From NCBI GenBank assembly GCA_020354025.1, contig CP070638.1, positions 749,906 through 813,905 on the forward strand: DNA of 64,000 bases, read 5' to 3'. The position numbers were made by a program, and so were the translations under genes. Of this stretch, positions 1 through 10,958 are shown in pieces (within the stretch, counting starts at the first letter, position 1; each line of letters begins with the position of its first letter). The notes beneath the pieces were generated by a model. The model was not told where the DNA came from. It did no database searches and worked only from the letters and a program-made list of their open reading frames with translations. The DNA is from Fidelibacterota bacterium (GTDB lineage Bacteria; Fidelibacterota; Marinisomatia; SCGC-AAA003-L08; TS1B11).

Positions 1-1424
1 CGGAAGAAATAAGGAATGGCGATAATGCCCGCCACTAGGATCACCAGAGCGACCGGTCCAGGATGCCCGATAATCAACTGGGTATATGGCAGCCGGGAAA
101 GCTGGTCAACCGACAACTGGATAACTGTCAGGGACAGCCAAGCAGCGTTGGCGAATATGGTACCCAGTCCTTCCCATATCACAGCAGTCAATATTGCTGC
201 CAATTCCCCGATGACAGCCAACCCTGCCAGAGGAATAATCATCAAATTGGCCAACAGCACATAGACGGACGCAGTATGGAATACGGACAAAATGACCGGC
301 AAGGTCCCCAGCTGAGCGCCCAGACCCACCAGGAACAGGTCGAGCGTGTAGCGCAAGGGTCGCCGGTGATATATCCACTCACCAGCTATAGTGCTACTGA
401 TCCATGCACGAAATTGGGGATAGACATACAGGATACCCGCAACGGCCGCGAACGAGAGCTGGAAGCTAGCCGTGAATAGGCTACGGGGATGAATCAGCAG
501 GCTGATGATAGCCGCCGCTCCCAGCAGGTTCCACCCACCAGGCTGGCGCTCCAGGGACCGTCCCCAGGCATACAGGAAGGCCATGATACTCGCCCGCACG
601 ACGCTGGGAGGCGCGCCCGTCAGAAAGACATAACCTAAGAGTCCGATGCCAACCACAATGAAACGCCTATTACCGGGGACAGGCAGCAGCCGTACCAGCG
701 CCATGAGAACCAGAACAACATACCCCACATGCAGCCCTGACACGGCCAGGATGTGCCCGATCCCCAGGACGTTAATCCGGTTGCGGAAATCGTCATCCAG
801 GCCGCTCTTGTCGCCCAGCAACAGTCCCATTGCCAGACCTTTCTGCGGTTGGCCCAGCCAGGTCTCCATCCGATCAGCTATCTGCTGCCTGATGAGCGCT
901 ACCACCCGCCCCAAGTGAAAAGAGCTTCCCGGCTCCACATCCAGCACCATCACCGGGTCATCAATAAGTACATCCACACCACGCGCCCACAGGTAATAGC
1001 GATAATCAAAGCCGTTGGGATTGCGCCGCCCGTCGGGCCATTCGAGCCGGGATTGGAGAGTGAGTGTATCACCAGGCATTACGGCCTTGTCCCCGGCAGA
1101 GGGTAACTCCTGACCTTCGTAAATCCGCCATAGGCCGCGCCGGATAAGGAGTGAATCATGCAGACCGGCAATGAGATTAAGGGTAATATCGGTCCGGTCT
1201 TCCCTATACCGTACATCCCGGACAACACCCTGGAAAAGGTATTGTCGGGAGGAATCGAGTTCACGTAGTTCATCCAGCTGGCTGCGTTCCGGTGCTAGCC
1301 ATCCTCCCAAGGCGAGGACCACCACCATCAAAGCGCCATCATAGCTCCGAGAAACGATCATCCCAATCACAGCGATACCCACCCATAGCCCCCATGGCAG
1401 GTGACTGAGGTGTCCCAGCACCAT
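1..1424 (-). CDS. comEC: ComEC/Rec2 DNA-uptake channel, partial (C-terminal part beyond the window)
   Basis: Inner-membrane channel that passes single-stranded DNA into the cytoplasm during natural transformation. The reverse strand reads continuously through an N-terminal soluble DUF4131-like region, then the ComEC signature GHILAVSGLHVGYV and the later RASIMAFLYAWGR and FQLSFAAVAGILY segments, followed by several hydrophobic helices up to the window edge. The metallo-beta-lactamase-like tail seen in many homologues would lie outside. The start is a problem. The first canonical start is the ATG at 1424, but the family-typical hydrophobic N-terminus PLLPIALAFIAG is encoded just upstream in the same open frame (to about 1460), where no ATG, GTG or TTG exists. 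It follows the secreted-protein gene at 1574-2041 on the same strand. dprA, another competence gene, lies at 53294-54379. Family assignment is firm; the start is not. Confidence 0.9.
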   Translation of the reverse strand, partial: MVLGHLSHLPWGLWVGIAVIGMIVSRSYDGALMVVVLALGGWLAPERSQLDELRELDSSRQYLFQGVVRDVRYREDRTDITLNLIAGLHDSLLIRRGLWRIYEGQELPSAGDKAVMPGDTLTLQSRLEWPDGRRNPNGFDYRYYLWARGVDVLIDDPVMVLDVEPGSSFHLGRVVALIRQQIADRMETWLGQPQKGLAMGLLLGDKSGLDDDFRNRINVLGIGHILAVSGLHVGYVVLVLMALVRLLPVPGNRRFIVVGIGLLGYVFLTGAPPSVVRASIMAFLYAWGRSLERQPGGWNLLGAAAIISLLIHPRSLFTASFQLSFAAVAGILYVYPQFRAWISSTIAGEWIYHRRPLRYTLDLFLVGLGAQLGTLPVILSVFHTASVYVLLANLMIIPLAGLAVIGELAAILTAVIWEGLGTIFANAAWLSLTVIQLSVDQLSRLPYTQLIIGHPGPVALVILVAGIIAIPYFF

Positions 1425-1573
1425 TCCCGCTATAAATGCGAGGGCTATGGGAAGTAGAGGCTGCTGGCGGAAAAGAGGAAGATCCCTACCTGCAGAACTT
1501 CGGGTTTGTCCTTGTTGGGGAAAGAGATCCGGCAGATCCGGCTCAGGATGGCGGGGGAATACCAGCCCCAGGC

Positions 1574-2041
1574 TTATTTTCCTTCCAATGCCTTACGACG
1601 CTCTCGCAGCAGCAGAAAATCGGCCCGTTCATGGTTACCATCCTCCCGCAGAACGATGATGCGGATGGCCTCAGGGACCGGTATGAGGATGTTATCGGAA
1701 TCGGTGTAAAACACGTCCAGGAGCTTGCGGAGCATGTTAAAGTCATACTTTAAGTTGCGGGCATAATACTCCCTTCGCTCCGATTTATAGCGATCAACGC
1801 TTGCGGGGGTTCTTTCAACAGGTTTCCGGAGGGGATGATCCCTTTCGGCTTGCCGGAAGATGGCGTCATTGGCCTTGAGCCCGGCATAAAATCCTCCCAG
1901 GTAGGCGATCTTTCGGTCTCCCTCCCAGCGGGTCCAGGTCCTGCCGGTGATGTCCCGCTGGGCCAGGAGAGAGGCAGGCAATCCCAGCATGACCAGCAGG
2001 ATCATAGTCAGCTGCATGTACCACCTGGATTTAATGGCCAT
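1574..2041 (-). CDS. Small secreted protein, possibly Rap1a-like
   Basis: A 155-residue protein with a clear Sec-type signal peptide (hydrophobic stretch about residues 10-25, cleavage probably after SLLAQ). The mature part has a Tyr-Leu-Gly-Gly-Phe motif and a later motif with FYTD, Asn and IPVPEAI. That pattern recalls the Rap1a/Tai immunity-like fold (a helix pair with the motif fY-d-N-ipv), but the resemblance is by eye only. Its ATG lies inside the end of nadE (11-base overlap), so translation is probably coupled to nadE. Function is not known. The neighbours, nadE upstream and comEC downstream, do not suggest one. Confidence 0.7.
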   Translation of the reverse strand: MAIKSRWYMQLTMILLVMLGLPASLLAQRDITGRTWTRWEGDRKIAYLGGFYAGLKANDAIFRQAERDHPLRKPVERTPASVDRYKSERREYYARNLKYDFNMLRKLLDVFYTDSDNILIPVPEAIRIIVLREDGNHERADFLLLRERRKALEGK

Positions 2042-3656
2042 ACCGGTTCACAATCGGATAGCGCCGTCCCACACCGAAGGCCTTACCCGTCACCCTGATG
2101 CTGGGGGCAGCCTGCCGCCGCTTGTACTCGGCCTTGACTATCAGGGCGCGAATTTCGGTAACAAGCAGTGGGTTGTACCCCTTGTCGACAAGTTCCTCAT
2201 CGGTAGCCCGGTTAAGGATCAGCTCGTCTACCAGGGGACTCACGACCTCGTAGTCGAACGGGTCAACCTGCCCGGGGGCCAGCTCGGCGCTGGGAACCTT
2301 ATCCAGGACGGTCTGGGGAATCACCTCTTGTTCTTCTCTATCGTTTATGTAGCGGGCTAATCCATAGACATCGCTCTTAGAGACGTCCCCGATAGGCGCC
2401 AATGTCCCAGCCATATCGCCATAGAGCGTGGCATATCCCAGTGCGACTTCGGTCTTGTTTCCAGCGGTCAGGAGCAAGGCCTCACGCTTATTGGCTATCG
2501 TCATCAGGAGCGTTCCCCGGATACGGGCCTGGAGGTTCTCCTCGGCCACCCCCGACTCTGTTCCCTGGAAAAACGGCTCCAGCATATCCTGCATTTCCCG
2601 GCGCAGGGGCTCAATGGGCAACACCTCGAAGCGGATACCCAGGTTCTGGGCTACCGTACGGGCGTCCATTTCACTCCGGCTGGAGCTGTAAACAGCAGGC
2701 ATGGTAAGAGCGATCACCTGCTCAGATCCCAGCGCCTGTACTGCCAGGGCTGCCACCACGCTGGAATCCACACCCCCACTGAGGCCCACTAACGCCTCAC
2801 GGTGCCCCGTTTTGCGGAAATAGTCCCGAATACCCAGGACAATGGCATCGTTTAGCTCTTCAACTCTGGAAAGAGTAGTGGCAGGAGCAGTGGCAGTCAT
2901 AGTATCCAGCGGGAAGGGTATATATATCAGGTCTTCCTTAAAAGCTGCGGCGGAGCTGACCAACTGGCCGGATTCGTCACAGGCCAGGGAGTGCCCGTCG
3001 AAGACCAGTTCATCCTGTCCGCCAACCAGGTTGCAGTAGAGGTACGGTTTTTTCAACGACCGGACTTTTTCCACGATGAGCTCCCGCCGCCGAGGATCAC
3101 GGTCAACCCGGAAAGGGGAGGCGCTGATATTGACGAACAGGTCTACTCCCTGCTCGACTAGGACGTCACAGACCTTGATATCGTAAGCCCGATCCCACAA
3201 GTCCTCACATATGTGCAGCCCCGTCCTCAGAGCGTCACCTGTGGACAGGGTAAGGGCAACCGGCTCGATTTTGTCCGCCGGCGTAAAATATCGGTCCTCG
3301 TCAAATACGTCGTATGTGGGTAGCAGGGATTTATCGCGGTAAGCGTGGATTTGGGCATTATGGAGGACCACCGCCGTATTATAGAGTTTCCCTCCCTTCT
3401 GGCGCACGGTGCCGACGATTACCCACTGATCGCTGACATCTCCGGCCAGCGCATCCAAGGCTACTTGTAAGTCCGTCAGGAAAGCTTTCTCGAAGAGCAG
3501 GTCCTGGGCCGGGTAGCCGGGCAGCGCACATTCGGGGAATATCACCACCTCCGCCTGATCCCCCACTTGAGTCAGGATGCGGCGGTGCAGATCCAGATTA
3601 CCCTGTATATCCCCGACAGTGGGATTTATCTGGGCCAGGGCGATCATAAGTGGCAT
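2031..3656 (-). CDS. nadE: Glutamine-dependent NAD+ synthetase
   Basis: Final step of NAD synthesis: converts deamido-NAD to NAD using ammonia released from glutamine. It is a two-domain, 541-residue enzyme. The N-terminal nitrilase-type amidase (about 1-265) has a Glu in PECALPGYP (Glu42), a Lys in the DKSLLPTYDVF segment and a Cys in HICEDLWD. The C-terminal ATP-pyrophosphatase (about 270-541) has the P-loop LSGGVDSS. The amidase domain shows it is the glutamine-dependent form, not the short ammonia-dependent one. Start could be Met1 or Met4 (MIALAQINPTVGD is the conserved beginning). It sits 33 bases downstream of asnS on the same strand and overlaps the small secreted-protein gene. Confidence 0.95.
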   Translation of the reverse strand: MPLMIALAQINPTVGDIQGNLDLHRRILTQVGDQAEVVIFPECALPGYPAQDLLFEKAFLTDLQVALDALAGDVSDQWVIVGTVRQKGGKLYNTAVVLHNAQIHAYRDKSLLPTYDVFDEDRYFTPADKIEPVALTLSTGDALRTGLHICEDLWDRAYDIKVCDVLVEQGVDLFVNISASPFRVDRDPRRRELIVEKVRSLKKPYLYCNLVGGQDELVFDGHSLACDESGQLVSSAAAFKEDLIYIPFPLDTMTATAPATTLSRVEELNDAIVLGIRDYFRKTGHREALVGLSGGVDSSVVAALAVQALGSEQVIALTMPAVYSSSRSEMDARTVAQNLGIRFEVLPIEPLRREMQDMLEPFFQGTESGVAEENLQARIRGTLLMTIANKREALLLTAGNKTEVALGYATLYGDMAGTLAPIGDVSKSDVYGLARYINDREEQEVIPQTVLDKVPSAELAPGQVDPFDYEVVSPLVDELILNRATDEELVDKGYNPLLVTEIRALIVKAEYKRRQAAPSIRVTGKAFGVGRRYPIVNRYGH

Positions 3657-3689
3657 GGATCAGGGTCTTCCGGTCAATGCCCTTGCCTG

Positions 3690-4985
3690 TCAGGGCTCCA
3701 GCCGGGTGAGCGTGCGAGGGTAGGGGATAGTCTCCCTCAGGTGGGGCACTCCGCAAATCCAACCCACCACCCGCTCGATGCCCATCCCAAAGCCTGAGTG
3801 GGGTACCGAACCATAGCGCCGCAGATCCAGATACCACTGATAGTCCTCCAGCGGGAGGTCGTTCTGCTTGATGAGCGTGGTGAGGGTATCCAGATCATCT
3901 TCCCGTTGACCGCCGCCCACGATCTCGCCGTAGCCTTCGGGTGCCAGGATGTCCACGCCCAGAGCCAGGCGCTCGTCATCCGGATCACGCTTCATGTAAA
4001 AGGCTTTGATCGCAGCTGGAAAGCGATGAATGATGAGAGGCTGCTCGAAGTTCTCGCTGAGGATGGTCTCGTCACCGCCGCCGAAATCTCCGCCCCATTG
4101 GAAATCAATCCCTGCCTTTTGCAGCATATCCACAGCCTCAGTATAGCTCACCCGCGGGAAGGGTGTACCAATGACCTCCAAGCGGCTCACGTCCCGTTCC
4201 AGGACATCCAGCTGCTCCATCCTGGTTTCCAGAACCCGGCTTACGATGTAGGCCACCAGCTGCTCGGCCCATTCGATATTGCCATCCAGATCACAGTAGG
4301 CCATTTCCGGTTCCACCATCCAGAACTCGGTAAGGTGGCGGCGAGTCTTACTTTTCTCGGCTCGGAAAGTCGGGCCGAAGCAGTAGACCTTTTTCAAAGC
4401 AATGGCATTAGCTTCGTTGTAGAGCTGGCCACTCTGAGTCAGGTAAGCCGACCGACCAAAGTAGTCGATGGCGAAGAGGGTGGTGGTACCCTCAACGGCG
4501 TTGGGAGTGATGATCGGAGTATCCACCAGCACAAAGTCGTTGTTGTCAAGGAAGTCCCGGCAGGCGCGAATGACCTCATGCCGAACCAGCATGATAGCGT
4601 GCTGCCGCCGGCTGCGCAGCCAGAGGTGTCGATGATCCATGAGAAACGCCGTACCGTGTTCCTTAGGAGCAATGGGATAATCCTGAGCCACGTGGTGCAC
4701 GTCCAAGCCGTTTACCAGCAGCTCGTACCCACCAGGGGCCCGCTTGTCCTCCCGTACTTCACCCCGAACAGTGACGGCTGATTCCTGGGTGAGTGTCTCG
4801 AAGGTTCCGAACAGCTCCCCCGATACATCATCTGTAGATATGACGCTCTGCACAATGCCGGTCCCGTCGCGAAGCATTAGAAAGCCAATCTTGCCGCTGG
4901 AACGCGTATTATAAACCCACCCCTGTAGCTCTACGCTCTGCCCAGCAAATTCACTCAGCCGCTGAATGGTCGTTAATGATCCCAT
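3690..4985 (-). CDS. asnS: Asparaginyl-tRNA synthetase
   Basis: Charges tRNA-Asn in the cytoplasm. The 431-residue protein has an N-terminal OB-fold anticodon-binding domain (about 15-110, with [12 protein letters not shown]) and a class IIb catalytic core. Motif 2 is visible as [21 protein letters not shown] and motif 3 as [15 protein letters not shown] near the C-terminus. The Thr/Lys/Arg pattern after FRAE is that of asparagine rather than aspartate enzymes. Length is slightly short of E. coli AsnS (466). Its presence suggests direct Asn-tRNA charging, not only the amidotransferase route. It belongs to the minus-strand run that includes the LptE-like gene 30 bases upstream and nadE downstream. 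Confidence 0.94.
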   Translation of the reverse strand: MGSLTTIQRLSEFAGQSVELQGWVYNTRSSGKIGFLMLRDGTGIVQSVISTDDVSGELFGTFETLTQESAVTVRGEVREDKRAPGGYELLVNGLDVHHVAQDYPIAPKEHGTAFLMDHRHLWLRSRRQHAIMLVRHEVIRACRDFLDNNDFVLVDTPIITPNAVEGTTTLFAIDYFGRSAYLTQSGQLYNEANAIALKKVYCFGPTFRAEKSKTRRHLTEFWMVEPEMAYCDLDGNIEWAEQLVAYIVSRVLETRMEQLDVLERDVSRLEVIGTPFPRVSYTEAVDMLQKAGIDFQWGGDFGGGDETILSENFEQPLIIHRFPAAIKAFYMKRDPDDERLALGVDILAPEGYGEIVGGGQREDDLDTLTTLIKQNDLPLEDYQWYLDLRRYGSVPHSGFGMGIERVVGWICGVPHLRETIPYPRTLTRLEP

Positions 4986-5015
4986 GATCTCCTTAATAGT
5001 GCATCCTTTATCGTT

Positions 5016-5570
5016 TTACCACGTTGAAACTACTTCGTTGAGAATGTCTTCTGAAATCTTCCGGATGGCCGTCCGCAGAGCAAACTCCCGAGGATCACCG
5101 AACTCGTCATCCTCATCAACCTGGCCATCCTGATCGTTGTCAATATTGTCACTCTCGATATTCCCGCCAGGGGGATAGTAGCCGAAGCCTGAGAAGGACT
5201 TCTCGAACAGGGGCCGGTTACGGATCAGGTCGTACCAGATAACCCGGGTGGTAACGTTGATCTGCCATTCTTCCACGGTCTCTTCAGCGGTATAGGTAGC
5301 CGGCCTGTCTGTAACGCGGATGACGGTGATCTGGAGGTCGCTATCGGCTTGGTCCTGGTCGGTTACGCGGAGCACGTTCTCATCGACGAATAAGTCTGTC
5401 ACCAGCTCACTAGCCACATCGGTGGCTTCGAATTCCGCGGTCTGATTTACCACCGTAGCAATGGCGATACTGTTGATGTGGATCGGGAGGTTCCCCCGGA
5501 ACGAGTAAATGCCGCAGCCGGCCAGCAGTAGGGCAACCCCTGCCAGAATGCTATTTCTTCTCCAGTCCAT
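5016..5570 (-). CDS. lptE: LptE-family outer-membrane lipoprotein
   Basis: Predicted plug lipoprotein of the LptDE complex that places lipopolysaccharide in the outer membrane. The 184-residue protein has a lipobox LLAGC (Cys19), then Gly-Ile-Tyr-Ser-Phe, the typical LptE beginning after the lipidated cysteine. Two-layer alpha/beta segments follow, including INSIAIATVVNQT and a C-terminal helix. An acidic insert near residues 135-158 carries NDQDGQVDEDDEFGD, a calcium-loop-like pattern unusual for the family. The ATG overlaps the end of the sigma-54 activator gene by 20 bases; an activator next to an LptE-like gene is, as I recall, a common arrangement in Bacteroidota and relatives. Other outer-membrane lipoproteins of similar fold cannot be excluded. 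Confidence 0.75.
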   Translation of the reverse strand: MDWRRNSILAGVALLLAGCGIYSFRGNLPIHINSIAIATVVNQTAEFEATDVASELVTDLFVDENVLRVTDQDQADSDLQITVIRVTDRPATYTAEETVEEWQINVTTRVIWYDLIRNRPLFEKSFSGFGYYPPGGNIESDNIDNDQDGQVDEDDEFGDPREFALRTAIRKISEDILNEVVSTW

Positions 5571-6759
5571 AGGCTTGAATCTTTCGGTAAAGGGTTCGTT
5601 CGGCGATGCCCAAGGCCTGGGCGGTGCGTCGCCGGTTATGGTTGAATCTAATCAGCGTTTGCTGGATGAGCTCCCTCTCCAGTTCTTCTACGGTAATCTC
5701 CCCCGCCGCCTCTGGATCAATCAGCGGCCGGGATTCAATATGGGTGACATCTTCGGCGAAAACCACCGCCTTTTCGCCTTCGCCTACCAAGGGTACTGGC
5801 GATGGCAGGTACGGATCCACCGGGCTTCCCGGCACCTTCAGCCCGGCAGCCAGCTGTTTCAGATCACTCAGGTCCTGCCGGATGAACAGCAGCTGCCGTA
5901 GGATCAACTCGCGGTCCGACTGCTCCGGGGGAGTGTCCACTACCACAGGCAGGGTTTGGCTGGCGGTATAACCGCTGGCCTTGATCTGCGTGGAGAGCAT
6001 CTCGGGCGTGATACGCTCGCCGGGATTCAGCGCCAGGATGCTCTCTACCACATTTTTTAGCTCCCGCACATTACCCGGCCAGCCATAGGCCTTCAGATAC
6101 CTGATGGCCTCGGGCGTAAAACCCTTGAAGGCCAAGTCGTTGCGAGTCGCGAACTCCAGCCCGAAGCGCTCCACCAACAGGGGTATATCAACCGGGTGCT
6201 CCCTCAGGGGCGGCAAATTGATTGTCACTGTCTTCAGGCGGAAATAAAGGTCCTGGCGGAAATCACCCCGGCGGGTGTCTTCACCCAGATCCTTGTTAGT
6301 TGCGGTGACAATCCGCACGTCCACCTTACGGGTTACGTTATCTCCCACCCGCATGAACTCCCCCTGCTCGATGACCCGCAGCAGCTTCACCTGAGTCTCC
6401 AGGGGGGTCTCGCCGATCTCGTCCAGGAAGATGGTCCCCTCATTGGCCGCCTCGAAGTAGCCTTTGCGAGTCTCATCGGCACCGGTGAAGGAGCCCTTCT
6501 TATGCCCGAAGAGCTCACTCTCGATGATCCCGGCGGGGATAGCCCCACAGTTGACCGTCACGATAGGCCCGAATTTACGGCGGCTGGCCTTATGAATGGC
6601 CTTAGCCACCATCTCCTTCCCGGTCCCCGACTCACCGGTTACCAGGACGGAGATGTCGGTCGGGGCGATCTGGGCGACGGTCTGTAGCACTTCCTGTATT
6701 GCCTCCGACTCGCCCAGGATGCCCGACTGGCGCTGTATAGTCTCAATATCCATAGGCAT
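5551..6759 (-). CDS. Sigma-54-dependent transcriptional activator (no receiver domain)
   Basis: Enhancer-binding AAA+ protein that opens promoters bound by sigma-54 RNA polymerase. Almost immediately after the start comes the AAA+ module: Walker A GESGTGKE, the sigma-54 contact loop as GSFTGA (the usual GAFTGA with Ser), Walker B GTIFLDEIGE and the arginine-finger region. A linker follows, then a C-terminal Fis-type helix-turn-helix with RRRTAQALGIAERTLYRKI. There is no N-terminal receiver, GAF or PAS domain, so, as in PspF, activity is probably controlled by a partner or by expression. I chose the ATG at 6759; a TTG at 6780 and an ATG at 6753 are alternatives. The end overlaps the lptE-like gene. 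No target promoter was identified. Confidence 0.9.
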   Translation of the reverse strand: MPMDIETIQRQSGILGESEAIQEVLQTVAQIAPTDISVLVTGESGTGKEMVAKAIHKASRRKFGPIVTVNCGAIPAGIIESELFGHKKGSFTGADETRKGYFEAANEGTIFLDEIGETPLETQVKLLRVIEQGEFMRVGDNVTRKVDVRIVTATNKDLGEDTRRGDFRQDLYFRLKTVTINLPPLREHPVDIPLLVERFGLEFATRNDLAFKGFTPEAIRYLKAYGWPGNVRELKNVVESILALNPGERITPEMLSTQIKASGYTASQTLPVVVDTPPEQSDRELILRQLLFIRQDLSDLKQLAAGLKVPGSPVDPYLPSPVPLVGEGEKAVVFAEDVTHIESRPLIDPEAAGEITVEELERELIQQTLIRFNHNRRRTAQALGIAERTLYRKIQAYGLEKK

Positions 6760-6802
6760 AAAACTAGTCCCTATGCTCAATCATACCAGGCAGTATTAAA
6801 CA

Positions 6803-8050
6803 TTACCCCCCGATATCCTTCCGATAGAAGCTGCCGGGAAAATCAATGCGGGGGATGTTTTCATAGACCCGCGCCGCCGCTGCGGCTATGGTCTCCCCCA
6901 TTCCGACCACATTGAGTACCCGACCCCCGGCGCTCACTAGTTGCCCGTCTCGATCAGCCGTGCCGGCATGATATACGATAATATCCTCATCCAACCGCTC
7001 CAGGCCGGTAATCGGTTTGCCCTTTTCATACTCGCCGGGGTACCCCTCCGAGGCTACCACCACGCACACAGCCGCTCCGGGCTTGGTGTTTACACTATCA
7101 GGTAGGCCTCCAGATAAAGCCTGTTCCACCAGCTCCGACAGGGGCGTCTCGAGCAGGGGCAACACTACCTGGCTCTCAGGGTCGCCCATGCGGACGTTGA
7201 ACTCGATCACGTAGGGTCTACCATCAGCAATCATCAGGCCGGCGTAGAGGCAGCCGATATACGGACAACCGCGGGCCTTCATACCGTCAACAGCGGGCTT
7301 CAGAACAGTCTCCGCTATCTCATCGACAAACTCCGATGTAGCCAGCGGTGAGGGCGCGATGGAGCCCATGCCGCCGGTGTTGGGCCCCAGGTCACCGTCA
7401 TATGCCCGCTTGTAGTCCTGGGCCGTTCCGATGATGACGAAGCTCTCTCCGTCGCACAGAGCAAACACCGACATTTCCGGCCCTGACAGGCACTGCTCCA
7501 CCGACAGGGCCAGCCCGGCCTCGCCGAAAGCCCGCTGATCGAAATACAGATCCAAGGCATCGTCCACATCCGCCTGGGTTTGGCAGATGATAACTCCCTT
7601 CCCCGCCGCCAAGCCGTCGGCCTTGAGCACGATGGGTAGGCCCATATCCCGCACGGCAGCCTGTGCCTTAGCTTTGGAACGGCAAGCTCGGTAATCCGGA
7701 TGGGGTATGCCCACTTCCCGCATAAAGTCCCGGGCAAAGAGCTTGCTGCTCTCCAGCTGGGCTGCCGCTTGGCTGGGTCCGAAAATCCGCAGCTCTTCAG
7801 TCTGAAGCCGGTCGACGATACCCACCGCCAGCGGCGCTTCAGGACCGACAACGGTCAGGTTGATACCCTCCTTTTCAACTAGTTTCAGCAGGGAGTTGTG
7901 GTCATTGACATCCACCGCTATATTGGTAGCTATATTCGCTGTGCCCGCGTTGCCGGGAGCACAGACCAGATCATGACTTTGTTCCTGTGCGAGGGACCAT
8001 ACCAGGGCATGCTCACGTCCCCCACTACCTAAAATCAATATTTTCGCCAT
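6803..8050 (-). CDS. purD: Phosphoribosylamine--glycine ligase (GAR synthetase)
   Basis: Second step of de novo purine synthesis: joins glycine to 5-phosphoribosylamine with ATP. The 415-residue protein begins KILILGSGGREHALVW, the family N-terminus, and has an ATP-grasp domain with LPIVLKADGLAAGKGV and the metal-binding EFNVRMGDPESQ. Length matches the stand-alone bacterial enzyme (about 420-430), so there is no fusion to PurM or PurN. The ATG directly follows the uvrB stop (TGA then ATG), so the two genes are likely cotranscribed. Confidence 0.96.
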   Translation of the reverse strand: MAKILILGSGGREHALVWSLAQEQSHDLVCAPGNAGTANIATNIAVDVNDHNSLLKLVEKEGINLTVVGPEAPLAVGIVDRLQTEELRIFGPSQAAAQLESSKLFARDFMREVGIPHPDYRACRSKAKAQAAVRDMGLPIVLKADGLAAGKGVIICQTQADVDDALDLYFDQRAFGEAGLALSVEQCLSGPEMSVFALCDGESFVIIGTAQDYKRAYDGDLGPNTGGMGSIAPSPLATSEFVDEIAETVLKPAVDGMKARGCPYIGCLYAGLMIADGRPYVIEFNVRMGDPESQVVLPLLETPLSELVEQALSGGLPDSVNTKPGAAVCVVVASEGYPGEYEKGKPITGLERLDEDIIVYHAGTADRDGQLVSAGGRVLNVVGMGETIAAAAARVYENIPRIDFPGSFYRKDIGG

Positions 8051-10087
<2,037 letters not shown>

Positions 10088-10478
10088 GGCAGACTTCGAT
10101 GGGGAAATTTACGGCGGGATCAGGGATGAGGAAAGGGAGATGTGGAGAGAAGAATTCCTTGAAGTAATGTGCTATAGTAATTAACATTGACAGAATAAAA
10201 CATATGTTATGTTAATATAATCTTAATATTACCAGTATATGTTAACAATATTATTATATATGACGGCTGATACTAGGTATGTTTACTAATCAGCAAATAT
10301 CTCGCAACAGACACTGTACTCATGCAAAGTAATATGCCTTATAAAAAGATTATACTAAATCGAGCAGGCATGTTGGTATCGATGGACATTTCGAGATGAA
10401 GCCCGAAGGTTGCCATCGGATTAATTGATGTCCCTGTTATTTCAACAGAGGACATCTATTAGATCGAAAGGAGTAAAA
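10088..10478. other. AT-rich divergent intergenic region between uvrB and the YegP-like gene
   Basis: About 390 bases with no convincing gene, clearly richer in A/T than the flanking coding DNA. It must hold the promoters of uvrB (minus) and of the YegP-like gene (plus). A TATAAT at 10216-10221 and a TTGACA at 10187-10192 are both present on the plus strand, but their 23-base spacing is too long for one sigma-70 promoter, so neither is called as such. Confidence 0.5.
10199..10208. promoter_or_regulatory. Perfect palindrome AACATATGTT, candidate LexA-like operator upstream of uvrB
   Basis: A 10-base perfect inverted repeat about 110 bases upstream of the uvrB start. Its core matches the inner part of the Gram-positive-type SOS box (GAAC-RNRY-GTTC), but the outer G/C positions are A on both sides. 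uvrB is a classic SOS gene, which is the only reason to propose this. In such AT-rich DNA, chance is a real alternative. Confidence 0.2.
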
Positions 10479-10817
10479 ATGGACAATCCGAAATTCCAGA
10501 TCTTTCGCGGCGAGAATGACGAGTTCTACTTCCGGCTGAGAGCCCGGAATGGCGAGATCATTCTCCAGAGCGAGGGGTATGTGAACAAGGCTGGTTGCAT
10601 AAATGGCATTGCGTCAGTGAAGGAGAACGCACCCGATGATGAGCACTACAAACGGGAAACAGCTGATGATGGCCAGTTATACTTCGTGCTCGTCGCAGCC
10701 AATGGAGAACCCATCGGTACCAGTGAGATGTACACTACCGACCAAGCCCGTGAGAACGGCATCGAGGCCGTGAGAGGTGACGCTCCCGCTGCGCCCACCG
10801 AAGACACGACTTTGTGA
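10479..10817 (+). CDS. YegP-like DUF1508 protein (two tandem repeats)
   Basis: A 112-residue protein made of two copies of the DUF1508 unit. Repeat 1 is about residues 1-50 (KFQIFRGENDEFYFRLRARNGEIIL... with SEGY), repeat 2 about 58-105 (DGQLYFVLVAANGEPIGTSEMY). Each carries the FYFRL/LYFVL strand followed by AxNGExI. The start at 10479 is chosen because AAAGGAG lies five bases upstream; an upstream in-frame ATG at 10425 lacks a good site. The family is small, cytoplasmic and of unclear role; E. coli YegP is the type member. It stands alone on the plus strand between divergent and convergent neighbours. Confidence 0.88.
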   Translation: MDNPKFQIFRGENDEFYFRLRARNGEIILQSEGYVNKAGCINGIASVKENAPDDEHYKRETADDGQLYFVLVAANGEPIGTSEMYTTDQARENGIEAVRGDAPAAPTEDTTL

Positions 10818-10958
10818 TCGCTGAGGATGGAGAGCCGACCGTTGCATGTGATTCGCATACCAACATGTAGGTGAATCAAGACTAAGAAAAGATGTCTCAT
10901 CAGAGGTGGAATGGCGTTGGAGGGGACTACAGCAAAGAGCAGGGAGAAAAGAGGCTCC

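Noticed and set aside
3798..4781. 327-codon plus-strand frame opposite asnS
   Set aside because: Shadow of asnS; no ribosome-binding site or recognisable domain.
10187..10221. TTGACA and TATAAT upstream of the YegP-like gene as one promoter
   Set aside because: Spacing is 23 bases, too long for a standard sigma-70 promoter.
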